A DNA stretch of 64,000 bases from Aureimonas sp. Leaf427 (GCF_001425485.1 NZ_LMQW01000001.1:347016-411015), one strand, 5' to 3'; shown: positions 55,824 to 64,000, counted from the first letter of the stretch. Notes: generated by a model from the letters alone, not told the origin. A program made the numbers and translations.

Positions 55824-56533
55824 TGGCAGCGGATCTTCACGACGGCATCCTCCGGGCTCGACGCCTGCAATGCTGTTCCAAGGTCTGGCGCGCCCGTCGG
55901 CGGCTGCGCGAAGAAGCGCCGCATCCGGTCGGAAAGGCCGGTGTGGGAAAGCGCCACGACATCGCGCGGCGGCCTGTCGAGACGGCCGACGACGATACCG
56001 GCAAGCCGGCGTTCCTTGTCGAAGACCGGAGCGCCGGAAGCGCCGGCCACGATATCGGCATCGAGCTCCAAGACCGGAATGCCGGCCTCGTCGAGCGTCG
56101 CGCCGTGAAACGTGGCGGCATAGGTGACGGGCCGCCGGCCGCCGACGCGATCGACGGGAAAGCCGACGATGGTCATTCCGTCTCCCGGCCGCGGCGCGGG
56201 CGCCCGGCCGAGGACGAGATGGCGCGACGCCGCCCCCTCGACGATGAGGACGGCGGAGTCGCGGCGCGGCTCCGAAGCTTCCAGCCTCGCGTTCATCGTT
56301 CCGATCCGGCCGTTGGTGACGGCGAAGTTCCTGCATCCGACGAGGACATGAGCACTGGTCAGAACATGGTTCGGCGAGATGAAGAACCCGCTTCCGACAG
56401 CCGACGAGCCCTTCTCCATGGGAGCCCGCTCGACCGCACGGACCATGTCCTGCAGGGAGGGCGCGCGCTCGGCCGCTCCAGCCTCGCCAAGCCCGGCGAG
56501 ACAAAATCCCGCCAAGCCTGCCAGCCCTCTCAT
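55820..56533 (-). CDS. Exported trypsin-like serine protease
   Basis: A 237-residue S1-type protease. A signal peptide of about 21 residues ends LGEAGAAE. The triad is visible as His in VLTSAHVLVGC, Asp in RRDSAVLIV, and Ser in VAGASGAPVFD. No PDZ domain is present, so it is shorter than DegP-type proteases. Predicted periplasmic. It overlaps the small exported protein by 4 bp and is 17 bp after the lipoprotein gene, in the same strand run as the tubulin-like gene. Confidence 0.85.
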   Translation of the reverse strand: MRGLAGLAGFCLAGLGEAGAAERAPSLQDMVRAVERAPMEKGSSAVGSGFFISPNHVLTSAHVLVGCRNFAVTNGRIGTMNARLEASEPRRDSAVLIVEGAASRHLVLGRAPAPRPGDGMTIVGFPVDRVGGRRPVTYAATFHGATLDEAGIPVLELDADIVAGASGAPVFDKERRLAGIVVGRLDRPPRDVVALSHTGLSDRMRRFFAQPPTGAPDLGTALQASSPEDAVVKIRCQ

Positions 56534-56550
56534 GAGCCTCGTCGTCTGCC

Positions 56551-57084
56551 TCACTTCCAGCTGCCGTCGGCCTGGCGGCAGAGCTTCGTCTCGTCGGAGA
56601 TCGGCTCGCCGTCCTTGAAGTAGGTCTCCTTCATGACCTTGCACTCTTTGTTCTTCACGACGCCGCGCAGCGGCGTGATCGTGCCGCGATTGCCGGTGTC
56701 GGGATTGTTCCAGGCGACCTGCTTGGGCGCGGCGCGCGGGGCGGCGCGATTCTGGCCTCCGATGCTCGAGCGCGCGGCCTGCTGGTCCTGGTATTCCTCG
56801 TCGCGGATCGCCTCCATCAGGGCGGCCTGACGGCGCTCGCGATCGCGCGCGTCGATCTGCGCGCCGATCGTGCCGCCGACGACGGCGCCGGCCGCCGTGA
56901 TGAGCGCGCACTGGGTGGCATTTCCGCCGGCCAGCGCGCAGCCGACCCCACCGATCAGCGCGCCGGCGCCGGCGCCGACGACGGTGTTCTGCCCGACCCC
57001 CTGGCCCGTCTGGCAGGCACTGAGCGTGGCAAGGGACATGGCGAGGGCCGTGATGCGAAGGAACGATGCGCGATGAGCCAGCAT
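56551..57084 (-). CDS. Glycine-zipper lipoprotein
   Basis: A 177-residue predicted lipoprotein. The lipobox is LSAC near residue 24. It then has a glycine-zipper stretch (VVGAGAGALIGGVGCALAGG and AAGAVVGGTIGAQIDAR), a charged helix and a C-terminal conserved-looking region with CKVMKETYFKDGEPISDETK. Related surface-antigen-like lipoproteins are common in proteobacteria. Its start is 55 bp after the tubulin-like gene stop. Confidence 0.82.
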   Translation of the reverse strand: MLAHRASFLRITALAMSLATLSACQTGQGVGQNTVVGAGAGALIGGVGCALAGGNATQCALITAAGAVVGGTIGAQIDARDRERRQAALMEAIRDEEYQDQQAARSSIGGQNRAAPRAAPKQVAWNNPDTGNRGTITPLRGVVKNKECKVMKETYFKDGEPISDETKLCRQADGSWK

Positions 57085-57139
57085 GGGTCGGATCTCTGTT
57101 GGGTTGCGAAATGGAAGGCGGACGAAACTTACGACCCTG

Positions 57140-60100
57140 TCAGGGTCGCGGAGGCGGCGGAGGCGGCGGAGGCGGTGCGACCGAAGCGCCGGCGGCGCTC
57201 GGCAGGAGACGGGCGAGCTGTGGAACGCCGGCGGCGGAGACCCAGGCGGAGCTGCCCTCGGGACAGACCATCATCTCGCTCTTCAGCTGGCCGAGCTGCG
57301 CCAGCATCTCGAAGGCGGAGAGATCGTAGGGGCCGACGACCTGGCCCTCCGAGTTGAAGAGCCAGAACCGCCCGCTTGCGACGGGTGGCGGCGGCGGGAA
57401 GCCGGCGGGCGCCGCCGGTGCGAACGACGCCGGCTGGATCGCCGAGGGGATCGAAGCCGCCGCTGCCGGAACGCTCTCGCCGGCGATCAGCGAGCGAAGG
57501 GACGCATCCGAGAAGGCCGGCCAGTTCAGCGTCCGCTTGTGCGTCGCGCGCAGATCGGCGGGATCGTCGGGATTGCGGCCGACCTCGGTATCCTCGACAT
57601 CCCCGATCGTGCCGAAGATCGTCGTGGTCCAGCGCTCGATCGTCTTGAAGACGCGGTCCGCGGCCTCGTCCTCGGCAACGCCCAGCGGCACCTCGCCCGC
57701 CGTGCGCCGAGCGCGCTGCAGGAACTCGGCCTCCATCCGCAGGCAGACATGGTTGCCGATGCCGCCCCGGCGGATGGTCGGCCCCCGCTCGGTGGATTCG
57801 AAGCGCCTCGGCGTGTAGACGCGCTCGGCGAACCAACGCGCCAGCGCCGCGAGCCCGACATATTGAGCCGAGGTCAGCCCGTCCTCGACGCGCGCGATGC
57901 TGTCGAGCAGCTTGGACTGCTGCCCCGTCTGGAAGCCCCTGCGCCGCAGGTGCTTCTCGTCGCCGACCGGGTCCCAGTGATTGCGGCCGATCTCGATCTC
58001 GTAGGCTCCGCGTCTCTCGTTGAAGCGCAGGGCACCGAAGAAGACGCCCTTGAGGAACAGTTCGATCCGTTCGCGCAGGAGGTCGAGCTCGGCATTGGTC
58101 GGCACGAGCGGATCGGGAAACCTCAGATCGTCCTTGTGATTGTGGAGCGGGAGCCCGTCCGGCTTGTTCTGCTCGCGCAGATAGGACGGCCGCCATTCCG
58201 AACGGATCGGCGCGATGGCATCGAGCGGAAAGCCGGACAGCTCGCAATAGCAGACGATCCGCCCCGGAACGCCCGACTCCTCGTAGGAGACCGAGGTGAG
58301 GCCCGACTGTCCGGGCAGGCGCGACAGCACCACGCTGTTGAACTCCTCCCGAAAGCCCTCGACGCCATCGACGGCGATGAACATCTTGTAGCGCTCGTTT
58401 TCGGGGCGAAAGCCGCGGCTGAAATCGGTGTAGATCCAAGGCATCGCGCGAACGATCAGGAGATCGAGCAGCCGGCGCTGCTCCATCTGCGGCAACTGGC
58501 GAAGCGCATCCGTGACGGAGGGAATGCGCGCGCGCTGGCCGCCGAGCCGGCGGTTCGTGACCGCCCGGAGCAGGCCGAGGATCTCGATGCGCCCGTCGTC
58601 GGTCTCGAGCTTGGCGAAGATCTCCCGCGAGCCGCCGACGCTCTCGAAGGCCTCGCGCGCCCATGCGATGTGATTCTGGGTGCTCTCCTGCGCCAGCTCG
58701 ATGCCGGAATCCTTGAGGACGAAGAACGTGCCGCCGTCGCCGCGCTTCAGCGCGTCCTGAAGCTTGGCCGTGTCGGCGTCGATGACGGCGACGAGGCCGC
58801 GCACGCGCTTGCGCCCGGTCTGGAACTCGCCGATGAGCCCTGTCCAGATCGTCTCGCCGGCATCGTCGATGCCCTGCTGGTCGCCGAGGAAGGCCGAGGC
58901 GGTCCGCAGGAGCGTGATCGCCTCCTTGCAGGCGATCGAGCGCAGGCGCGCCTGGAGGGCGGCGGTCAGATCCTCGCGGACCTGGTTGAGATAGCGCTCG
59001 CTGGCCTTGCGCCCGCCGCCGGTGAGGATGTTCCCCGAGGCGGCCTGCTGGAGGCGGTCGATCGAGGCTTGGACCTGCTGCGAGGTCAGTCGGTTGGCGC
59101 GCTGGGCATAGGCCTCCTCGGCGAGCGTCAACCGGGCAATCGAACCCTGGCCGGGCTCGTCCAGCCGCCGCTTGATCTCGCTGACGAGGCCGATCGTGTA
59201 TTCGAGGCCGCCGCGCTCCTGATCGTCGAGAATCTGGTAGAGCGTGGCGCGCAGGCTCCCGTCCTGCACGCCCTTGGCGAGGAGAAAGGTCTCCAGCCGC
59301 TCGCGCGCCTTGGCGATCTCGGCCCCCTTCGGCCCGTAGGTCCCGCTCTGGCCGACGCGCCCGTCCACGTCCCGCACGCGCAGCTCGACGATCCGGCGAA
59401 GCTCAGCCTCCCAGGCCTTATGGTCGGGAATGCGCGCCTGGATGCCGACAAAATCCTGCTCGATCTCGAGCGCCAGCATGTCGGCGATGGAGCTCTTGTC
59501 CTCGCGGCGCGACAGGAGATCGACGAGTTCGAAATCGGCGATCGGCGCCTGCTCGAAGGAGGCCCGCCGGTCGTAGTCGTCGACGAAGGCCTTGAGCTTG
59601 ACGCCGAGCCGATCGCGGAGGAAGGCGTCGCGCTCCTCGGTCGTCGGCTGGCGCGCGCCGCCGCCGGCCAGCGCCATGCCGAAGAAGCTCTTCACCATGG
59701 CCGCGTTGTTGCGCGACAGGTGCTCCTCCACCTGCACGCTCGCCTTCGACATCAGCGTCGTCTGCCCGATCGCGGAATAGCCGCGCGAGAAGAAGAGGCC
59801 GTCCTTCAGCCAGCCCGGCAGGTTCGGCACGTAGCTGCCGAGCTTGTGCTGCTGCTGGTTGACGGCAACGGACCGCTTGCGGCGCGCGAAGTCGCTGGAG
59901 CCGAAATCCTCGAAGAGAATGTCGGCGACCATATCGAAAATGTCGTTCTTCTCGCCCGTCTGCTGGCCGGCGATGTTCTGGCGGTCGAAGAGGAAGACGT
60001 CGTTATAGGGCGTCTTCACCTCCGGCAGGGGCTTGTCGTAATCCGTCCAGCGCTGGGTATAGGCCGGATCGCTCGTGCCGCGCATGGCGTATTCGAGCTC

Positions 60101-60841
60101 CGACAGAGCCGCGTAGGTGTTGGCGAAGACGCGGTCCTTGTTGGCGTCGCGATAGCCGCCGGGCAGCATGAGGAAGAGGTCGAGCTGGTCGATCTTCGGC
60201 GTGCGCAGCGACCGCAGCGCGTAGCCCGCGTCGATGAAGGCGCCCGAGCCGGTGCCGCCCGCGCTGGAGGCGACGACGACGACGCGCAGCTTCGTGCCGG
60301 TCTTCAACCCGAGGCTGCGCAGGATGGATTCGTTCGTGACGTTCTGCGTGACCCGGTCCGCCTGCGTGCGCACCAGATTGATGAAGTTGGTGTATTCGTC
60401 GAAGAACAGGAGCCGGGAGATCGAACGGATCTGGCCTGCACCCTTTTCCGTGTCGATCCGGTGGAGGTCGCCCTGCGGCAACCATTCCCGGATGATCGGG
60501 TAGTTCTCGATCTCCGTCATGTAGTGGCCGACATCGACCTTTTTCTGAATGGTCTCGCCGCCCTTCGAGAAGGCGACGCGCGCCGCCATGATGTCCGTCG
60601 CCCCGGCCCGGCCGCTTTCGCGCGCCTCGGCCGTGTCGGTGTCGAAGTAGACGAAGCGGGCCGGCGGAAACTCGTCGAGGCTCGAAATGCTGCGTCCCGA
60701 CCAGTCCGCCTGAAGGATGCGGCGGCGCAGGCGCAGAAGTATCTCCATGCCCGTGCCCCCGAGGGCCACGAAGACCGTCGGCATGACGTCGAGGAGCGTA
60801 TCGGGCTTGCGCGGCCCTTCGGCGGTGGCAGTCTCGCTCAT
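57140..60841 (-). CDS. Tubulin/FtsZ-superfamily protein with C-terminal GYF_2-like domain
   Basis: A 1233-residue predicted GTP-binding protein of the Tubulin_2 class. The N-terminal GTPase domain begins VFVALGGTGMEILLRLRRRI (residues 23-42), has FDTD near 66-69, and a tubulin signature AGGTGSG at residues 194-200. A large middle region of no known fold follows. A GYF_2-like domain sits near the C-terminus (FWLFNSEGQVVGPYDLSAFE), then a polyproline tail of nine consecutive prolines. No signal peptide or TM, so cytoplasmic. The ATG at 60841 has AAAGGA 7 bp upstream. FtsZ is only about 350-500 residues, so this is far longer. Neighbours encode membrane and exported proteins. Function is not demonstrated. 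Confidence 0.88.
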   Translation of the reverse strand: MSETATAEGPRKPDTLLDVMPTVFVALGGTGMEILLRLRRRILQADWSGRSISSLDEFPPARFVYFDTDTAEARESGRAGATDIMAARVAFSKGGETIQKKVDVGHYMTEIENYPIIREWLPQGDLHRIDTEKGAGQIRSISRLLFFDEYTNFINLVRTQADRVTQNVTNESILRSLGLKTGTKLRVVVVASSAGGTGSGAFIDAGYALRSLRTPKIDQLDLFLMLPGGYRDANKDRVFANTYAALSELEYAMRGTSDPAYTQRWTDYDKPLPEVKTPYNDVFLFDRQNIAGQQTGEKNDIFDMVADILFEDFGSSDFARRKRSVAVNQQQHKLGSYVPNLPGWLKDGLFFSRGYSAIGQTTLMSKASVQVEEHLSRNNAAMVKSFFGMALAGGGARQPTTEERDAFLRDRLGVKLKAFVDDYDRRASFEQAPIADFELVDLLSRREDKSSIADMLALEIEQDFVGIQARIPDHKAWEAELRRIVELRVRDVDGRVGQSGTYGPKGAEIAKARERLETFLLAKGVQDGSLRATLYQILDDQERGGLEYTIGLVSEIKRRLDEPGQGSIARLTLAEEAYAQRANRLTSQQVQASIDRLQQAASGNILTGGGRKASERYLNQVREDLTAALQARLRSIACKEAITLLRTASAFLGDQQGIDDAGETIWTGLIGEFQTGRKRVRGLVAVIDADTAKLQDALKRGDGGTFFVLKDSGIELAQESTQNHIAWAREAFESVGGSREIFAKLETDDGRIEILGLLRAVTNRRLGGQRARIPSVTDALRQLPQMEQRRLLDLLIVRAMPWIYTDFSRGFRPENERYKMFIAVDGVEGFREEFNSVVLSRLPGQSGLTSVSYEESGVPGRIVCYCELSGFPLDAIAPIRSEWRPSYLREQNKPDGLPLHNHKDDLRFPDPLVPTNAELDLLRERIELFLKGVFFGALRFNERRGAYEIEIGRNHWDPVGDEKHLRRRGFQTGQQSKLLDSIARVEDGLTSAQYVGLAALARWFAERVYTPRRFESTERGPTIRRGGIGNHVCLRMEAEFLQRARRTAGEVPLGVAEDEAADRVFKTIERWTTTIFGTIGDVEDTEVGRNPDDPADLRATHKRTLNWPAFSDASLRSLIAGESVPAAAASIPSAIQPASFAPAAPAGFPPPPPVASGRFWLFNSEGQVVGPYDLSAFEMLAQLGQLKSEMMVCPEGSSAWVSAAGVPQLARLLPSAAGASVAPPPPPPPPPRP

Positions 60842-60956
60842 CGCGTCATCCTTTGGCGGTCGGCAGGTATCGATGCGGCGCGCCGTCGGGCGATCGACGG
60901 GCGCGGGTCCGGGGCAGGTCCTGGGCGGCGGGCGGGCCCGGTCCCGAAGGACGGAG

Positions 60957-61061
60957 CTAGAGTTTGTCAGGGATAAGTGGGAACCGGTTATCCCGAAAAG
61001 ACAAACGAAAACAAAGGAGTCTAGAGTCTGTCTGGTTCAGTGTGAACCTGACAGACTCTAG
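60957..61061. repeat. Double-hairpin dispersed repeat, copy 2
   Basis: 105 bp bounded by CTAGAGTTTGTCAGG and its near complement. Hairpin 1: GTTTGTC (60962-60968) with GACAAAC (61000-61006), inner GGGATAA/TTATCCC. Hairpin 2: 19-bp arms with one mismatch around a GTG loop (61021-61061). The right end supplies the TAG stop of the two-TM protein gene. Copy 1 has GGAATAA/TTATTCC, a compensatory change. Confidence 0.88.
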
Positions 61062-61552
61062 CGGCGCGTCTTCAGCGCGACGCTGCGCTTGCGCAGGAAG
61101 AGGACGAGAAGAAGCAGCGAGACGACGCCGGCCGGGCCGATCAGCACGAAGCGCGTCCAGAGCGTTCCGATGAAGGCGGCGATGAGAACGAGACTGGTGA
61201 AGGCGAGGAAGGCGAAGAGAAGCCACCCCGCTTCCGAAGCCGGACCGGGCGCGGCGTAGCGCGCCTGAAGCCCGCGCGTGACCGAGAGCTTCACGGCGAA
61301 GAACACGCCGAGGAGAAGGACGAACACGACGCCGCCGGCGACGAGCGCGTTCGTGGAGACGTCGCGCGGCAGGAGAAACGGCGGAAGAGCCGTGCCGACC
61401 TCGGTCCGCGCTTCGGGCTGCGTCGCCTGCGGCTGCACGGACGCAGGCGGGGCGGCCGGCGCGCTCGACGGCGCCGGCGCGGCCCTGGCGGCGCCCTGGG
61501 GCGCGGGGATGCTGAAGTCGGCCTGGGCCAATCTCATCGGCGCGTTCGTCAT
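61058..61552 (-). CDS. Two-TM membrane protein with proline-rich N-terminus
   Basis: A 164-residue protein with no recognised family. The first ~65 residues are Pro/Ala-rich (for example PAPQGAARAAPAPSSAPAAP), followed by one TM (ALVAGGVVFVLLLGVFFAV), a short loop, and further hydrophobic segments (LFAFLAFTSLVLIAAFIG and GPAGVVSLLLLVLFL) ending RKRSVALKTRR. The stop codon TAG lies inside the dispersed repeat. It sits 28 bp after the vWA-like gene. The proline-rich tail is a candidate partner of the GYF_2-like domain next door. Confidence 0.8.
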   Translation of the reverse strand: MTNAPMRLAQADFSIPAPQGAARAAPAPSSAPAAPPASVQPQATQPEARTEVGTALPPFLLPRDVSTNALVAGGVVFVLLLGVFFAVKLSVTRGLQARYAAPGPASEAGWLLFAFLAFTSLVLIAAFIGTLWTRFVLIGPAGVVSLLLLVLFLRKRSVALKTRR

Positions 61553-61580
61553 CGTCGAGGGTTCCAATCGAAGCGGCAGG

Positions 61581-63074
61581 TCAGGTCGAGGGGTGGATGG
61601 ACGGGGCGCCGAAAAGCCTGCCCGTGACGCGGTGGCGGCTGCCGTCCAGCCCTTCGACCGTCACCGCCTGCCCCGATCTCAACAGGAGGCGATGGGAGCT
61701 TCCGCCGGCTGCCACCGTGTAGGTCCGGGCTCTTGTCGCGAGCCAGACGAGGGCGCCGACGGCGGCGAGGAGAGCCAGAAGCGCGCCGGCCGCGAGATAG
61801 AGGGGCAGCGAGGAGAAGCGCACGACGAGCCTCATCGGGACGTCGGTCACGGCGCTGTCGATCGCCTCGTAGTCGAAGAAGATGCGCGGCAGCTGCTCCT
61901 CGACGAGCTGGCGCTGCCCATCCCCGAGAAGGCTGCCGCCGAAGACGGCCGCGGCCTTTTCCACGAAGGCGTCGTCGAGATCGTATGAAAGATCGTTCAG
62001 CGCGATCCTGAGCCGTCCGTCGATGACGGCCTCCGTCTCGAAGAGACCGGCAAGACCGGGCGGGCGCTCGAAGGGCGGCAGCGAGAGGGTGAGCGCGACG
62101 GGCGCGGAGATCGCCCCGGCCGCAAGGTCCTGGATCTGGGGCGGATCGGCGCTGGCCTGCGGCCCGTTCTCGGCGGCCCCGCTATCCCAGCGCGTCGTGA
62201 CGGTCGCGCTGACGATCTTCTTGGGATAGGCGACGTTGCGAACCTGCCCGCGCACCGTGAGGACCCGGCCCGCCTCGGCCGCCAGATCGTCGACCACGAC
62301 GATGCCGTCCTGCATGCGGGCCGTGACGCCGTCTCCCAAACTCTGCGCGTCGAGGATCAGCTCGACCGCCTCGGGCGCGACGGGCTTCAACGAAACCGGC
62401 GGATCGGCGAAGAGACTGCGAATGGGCGTGCCCGGCGCGATCACGACATCGAGCGCGCGCGCCGCCGTCTCGCCGTAGGCGATGGCATAGATGATGAAGC
62501 CGTTCTCGGAGAAGTTCGGCCCGACGACGCGCATGCGCAAGGGAAAGGAGACGATGCGCGTGATGAAGTCGGACTGGCGCAGGAGATCGTAGAAGCCCCG
62601 CGTGTTCTCCATGACGTTCTGGCTGTTGTCGGGCGAGTTCTTGTTGTTCGTGACCATCCAGATCACGCCCTCCTGCCCCTGCAGGATGGTACCGAGCGTG
62701 CTCTTGAGAGCGCCCAGGAAGTCCGCGTCGGCATAGCGACCATTGGCTCTGCGCGGCACGTCGATGCGCGACACCGCCTCGAAGGCCGCATCCGACACGG
62801 CGCCTTCGAAGACGACGTCGGGCGAGCGACGCCCCTCGATCTGCCCGTCCTGATTGAAGCTCGCGATGGTGATAGGAACGCCGGTCAACTCGCTGGACCG
62901 CACCAGATGGGTGACGAGGTTGAGGAACTGCGAGGTCTCGTCCTTGTAGAACGGCTCCATCCAGCCGGAATTCTGAACGAGATAGACCTGCCGCACCGTG
63001 CCTTGGGCGGCGGCGGAGGAGATCCAGCCGAAGAGGGCGAAGACCGTGGCGAGCAGGAACGCGGCAGGACGCAT
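61581..63074 (-). CDS. Exported, membrane-anchored von Willebrand A-like protein
   Basis: A 497-residue protein. A signal peptide of about 23 residues ends ISSAAAQ. The following domain looks like a von Willebrand A fold: VRQVYLVQNSGWMEPF in the MIDAS-loop position, where the DXSXS Asp is replaced by Gln, then ITIASFNQDGQI and VIWMVTNNKNSPDN. A C-terminal TM near residues 425-447 is followed by a roughly 50-residue cytoplasmic tail. Starts in the stop of the upstream gene (TGATG). An adhesive or scaffolding role is likely but unproved. Confidence 0.8.
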   Translation of the reverse strand: MRPAAFLLATVFALFGWISSAAAQGTVRQVYLVQNSGWMEPFYKDETSQFLNLVTHLVRSSELTGVPITIASFNQDGQIEGRRSPDVVFEGAVSDAAFEAVSRIDVPRRANGRYADADFLGALKSTLGTILQGQEGVIWMVTNNKNSPDNSQNVMENTRGFYDLLRQSDFITRIVSFPLRMRVVGPNFSENGFIIYAIAYGETAARALDVVIAPGTPIRSLFADPPVSLKPVAPEAVELILDAQSLGDGVTARMQDGIVVVDDLAAEAGRVLTVRGQVRNVAYPKKIVSATVTTRWDSGAAENGPQASADPPQIQDLAAGAISAPVALTLSLPPFERPPGLAGLFETEAVIDGRLRIALNDLSYDLDDAFVEKAAAVFGGSLLGDGQRQLVEEQLPRIFFDYEAIDSAVTDVPMRLVVRFSSLPLYLAAGALLALLAAVGALVWLATRARTYTVAAGGSSHRLLLRSGQAVTVEGLDGSRHRVTGRLFGAPSIHPST

Positions 63075-64000
63075 CACTCGAGTTCCCATCTGTAGAAGGC
63101 GCCGTTGACCGCGCTGCCGACGATGAGATGACGATCGGTGCGATAGGCGAGGATGTCGAAGCGGTTGCGCAGCTGTGCGCTGGCCTTCAGAGAGATGACG
63201 CGCGCGCCGGACTGCCAATGAAGCGTCGAGGTGCGGATGCGCTCGGCGCTCGTGCTGAAGAGCCCGGCAATGTCGCCGTCGTCCACCAGCGCGACGAGCG
63301 TTCCCAGATTCTTGCCGTTGGCGCCCTGGTCGTAAGCCAGCGGGAGGAGGATACGGCCGGCGCCGGCTTCGATCTGGAAGGAGACCGGGTCCTCGTCCCA
63401 CGGCGTTTCGAACACGCTCCGGCTGAAGAAGCTCTGCTGCCCGGCACTGACATGCGGCCCGCTGAGCGGCGTCGTGCGCGGCGAGCGCGTCAGGCTTCGA
63501 TAGGCGAAATGGGACTGCGTCTCGACGAGGACATGCAACGTGTTGCTGCTGTCGCGCAGCGGCCGCGGGCCGAGCACGGCCTGGACTCCATCGGGGAACG
63601 GTCGCACCTCGCAGGTGCGCTCCCCGTAATCGGAGCTCATCAGGATGTAGGAATGCGCTCCCACCCAATACGTGTCGGGCAGTTGCGAGGGCACCTGCAC
63701 CGGAACGGAGAAGGCGAAATCCGAAGCGTTCGGGACGCCCGCGACCTCCATCGTCCCCCAGCGCCGTTCACGGGACCAGAAGACCTCGATCGAAATGCGC
63801 CCTTCGACGAGCATCGGAAACGCGATGCCGCCGTTTTCGATCGCGACCGGCGAGCCACAAGGCCGCCCTTTGGGAGCCGGCGGCGAATGGAGAACCATCC
63901 GGGGCAGCGAGCCGGACATCTCGCAGACGACGAGCCGCTGGCCGAAGACGCCGGCAAATCCGTCGCGCGTGGCGACGACGGAAAACGCATGGGCGGGCAG
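63074..64000 (-). CDS. Beta-rich protein of unknown function, 5' end beyond the window
   Basis: At least 308 residues, with the frame open to the right edge (residues AHAFSVVATRDGFAGVFGQ precede the first internal Met). No family is recognised. Short segments rich in beta-forming residues, for example HLIVGSAVNGAFYRWEL at the C-terminus, suggest repeated strands as in a propeller, but this is weak. It overlaps the vWA-like gene by one base (TGATG) and belongs to the same operon. Confidence 0.65.
   Translation of the reverse strand: MPAHAFSVVATRDGFAGVFGQRLVVCEMSGSLPRMVLHSPPAPKGRPCGSPVAIENGGIAFPMLVEGRISIEVFWSRERRWGTMEVAGVPNASDFAFSVPVQVPSQLPDTYWVGAHSYILMSSDYGERTCEVRPFPDGVQAVLGPRPLRDSSNTLHVLVETQSHFAYRSLTRSPRTTPLSGPHVSAGQQSFFSRSVFETPWDEDPVSFQIEAGAGRILLPLAYDQGANGKNLGTLVALVDDGDIAGLFSTSAERIRTSTLHWQSGARVISLKASAQLRNRFDILAYRTDRHLIVGSAVNGAFYRWELE

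Noticed and set aside
57083-60976. 1297-residue plus-strand reading frame
   Set aside because: It is antisense to the tubulin-like gene, is rich in Arg/Glu/Asp/Leu as expected for a reverse-frame artefact of GC-rich DNA, and has no recognisable motif.
1-64000. CRISPR arrays, prophage, intact insertion sequences or rRNA genes
   Set aside because: No regularly spaced repeats, phage structural genes, transposase motifs or rRNA sequence were seen in either strand.

Overview
The window is a GC-rich (roughly two-thirds G+C by eye) chromosomal segment of an alphaproteobacterium, most likely in the Hyphomicrobiales (Rhizobiales). The evidence is the DUF2948-hisD-UPF0262-phosphatase block, the rpmH-rnpA-yidC-engB block, an Entner-Doudoroff dehydratase, and many solute-binding-protein ABC importers. 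A placement near Aurantimonadaceae is a guess from general character only. No rRNA, CRISPR array, intact transposase or prophage was seen. There is one tRNA, tRNA-Arg(ACG).

Layout. 1-1.03 kb: the 3' part of edd, ended by a strong bidirectional terminator. 1.1-11.1 kb: an exopolysaccharide locus with a Wzz/GumC-type chain-length protein, Tat-exported GH10 xylanase, flippase, DUF6492 protein, WecB/TagA, GT4 and GT2 glycosyltransferases and an O-antigen ligase/polymerase. 11.2-14.0 kb: the conserved DUF2948-hisD-UPF0262-LMW phosphatase set. 14.0-17.7 kb: an EmrAB-type efflux pair with a divergent TetR regulator and a near-perfect palindromic operator, followed by a NUDIX gene. 18.2-21.9 kb: engB, a Vat-like acetyltransferase, yidC, rnpA and rpmH. 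22.2-24.0 kb: a membrane histidine kinase and the tRNA.

24.5-32.8 kb: an amine-catabolism-like cluster. It has a polyamine-type ABC importer ending in a DeoR regulator, a divergent SDR, and an APH-family kinase overlapping a class-III PLP enzyme that resembles phospho-lyases of phosphoethanolamine or phosphohydroxylysine. A shared half-site motif lies in front of both operons. 32.9-45.4 kb: a thirteen-gene sugar-catabolism group built on a ribose/fructose-type ABC importer, with a ROK kinase, PfkB kinase, pentulose-phosphate epimerase, phosphotriesterase-like protein, BtpA/SgcQ protein, ThuA-like protein, Gfo/Idh/MocA dehydrogenase and M20 amidohydrolase. Its substrate is unassigned. 45.8-55.1 kb: a DeoR regulator and a branched-chain-amino-acid-type ABC operon carrying a GMC oxidoreductase and a 3-hydroxyisobutyrate-dehydrogenase-like enzyme, with a divergent LysR regulator.

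55.2-64.0 kb holds the most unusual system. A 1233-residue tubulin/FtsZ-superfamily protein with a C-terminal GYF_2-like domain and polyproline tail is encoded with a two-TM protein, an exported membrane-anchored von Willebrand A-like protein, a beta-rich protein running off the right edge, a glycine-zipper lipoprotein, an exported trypsin-like protease and a small exported protein, all on one strand. A roughly 105-bp double-hairpin repeat occurs twice in the window, once inside this system and once in the amine cluster. Its two copies show a compensatory base-pair change.
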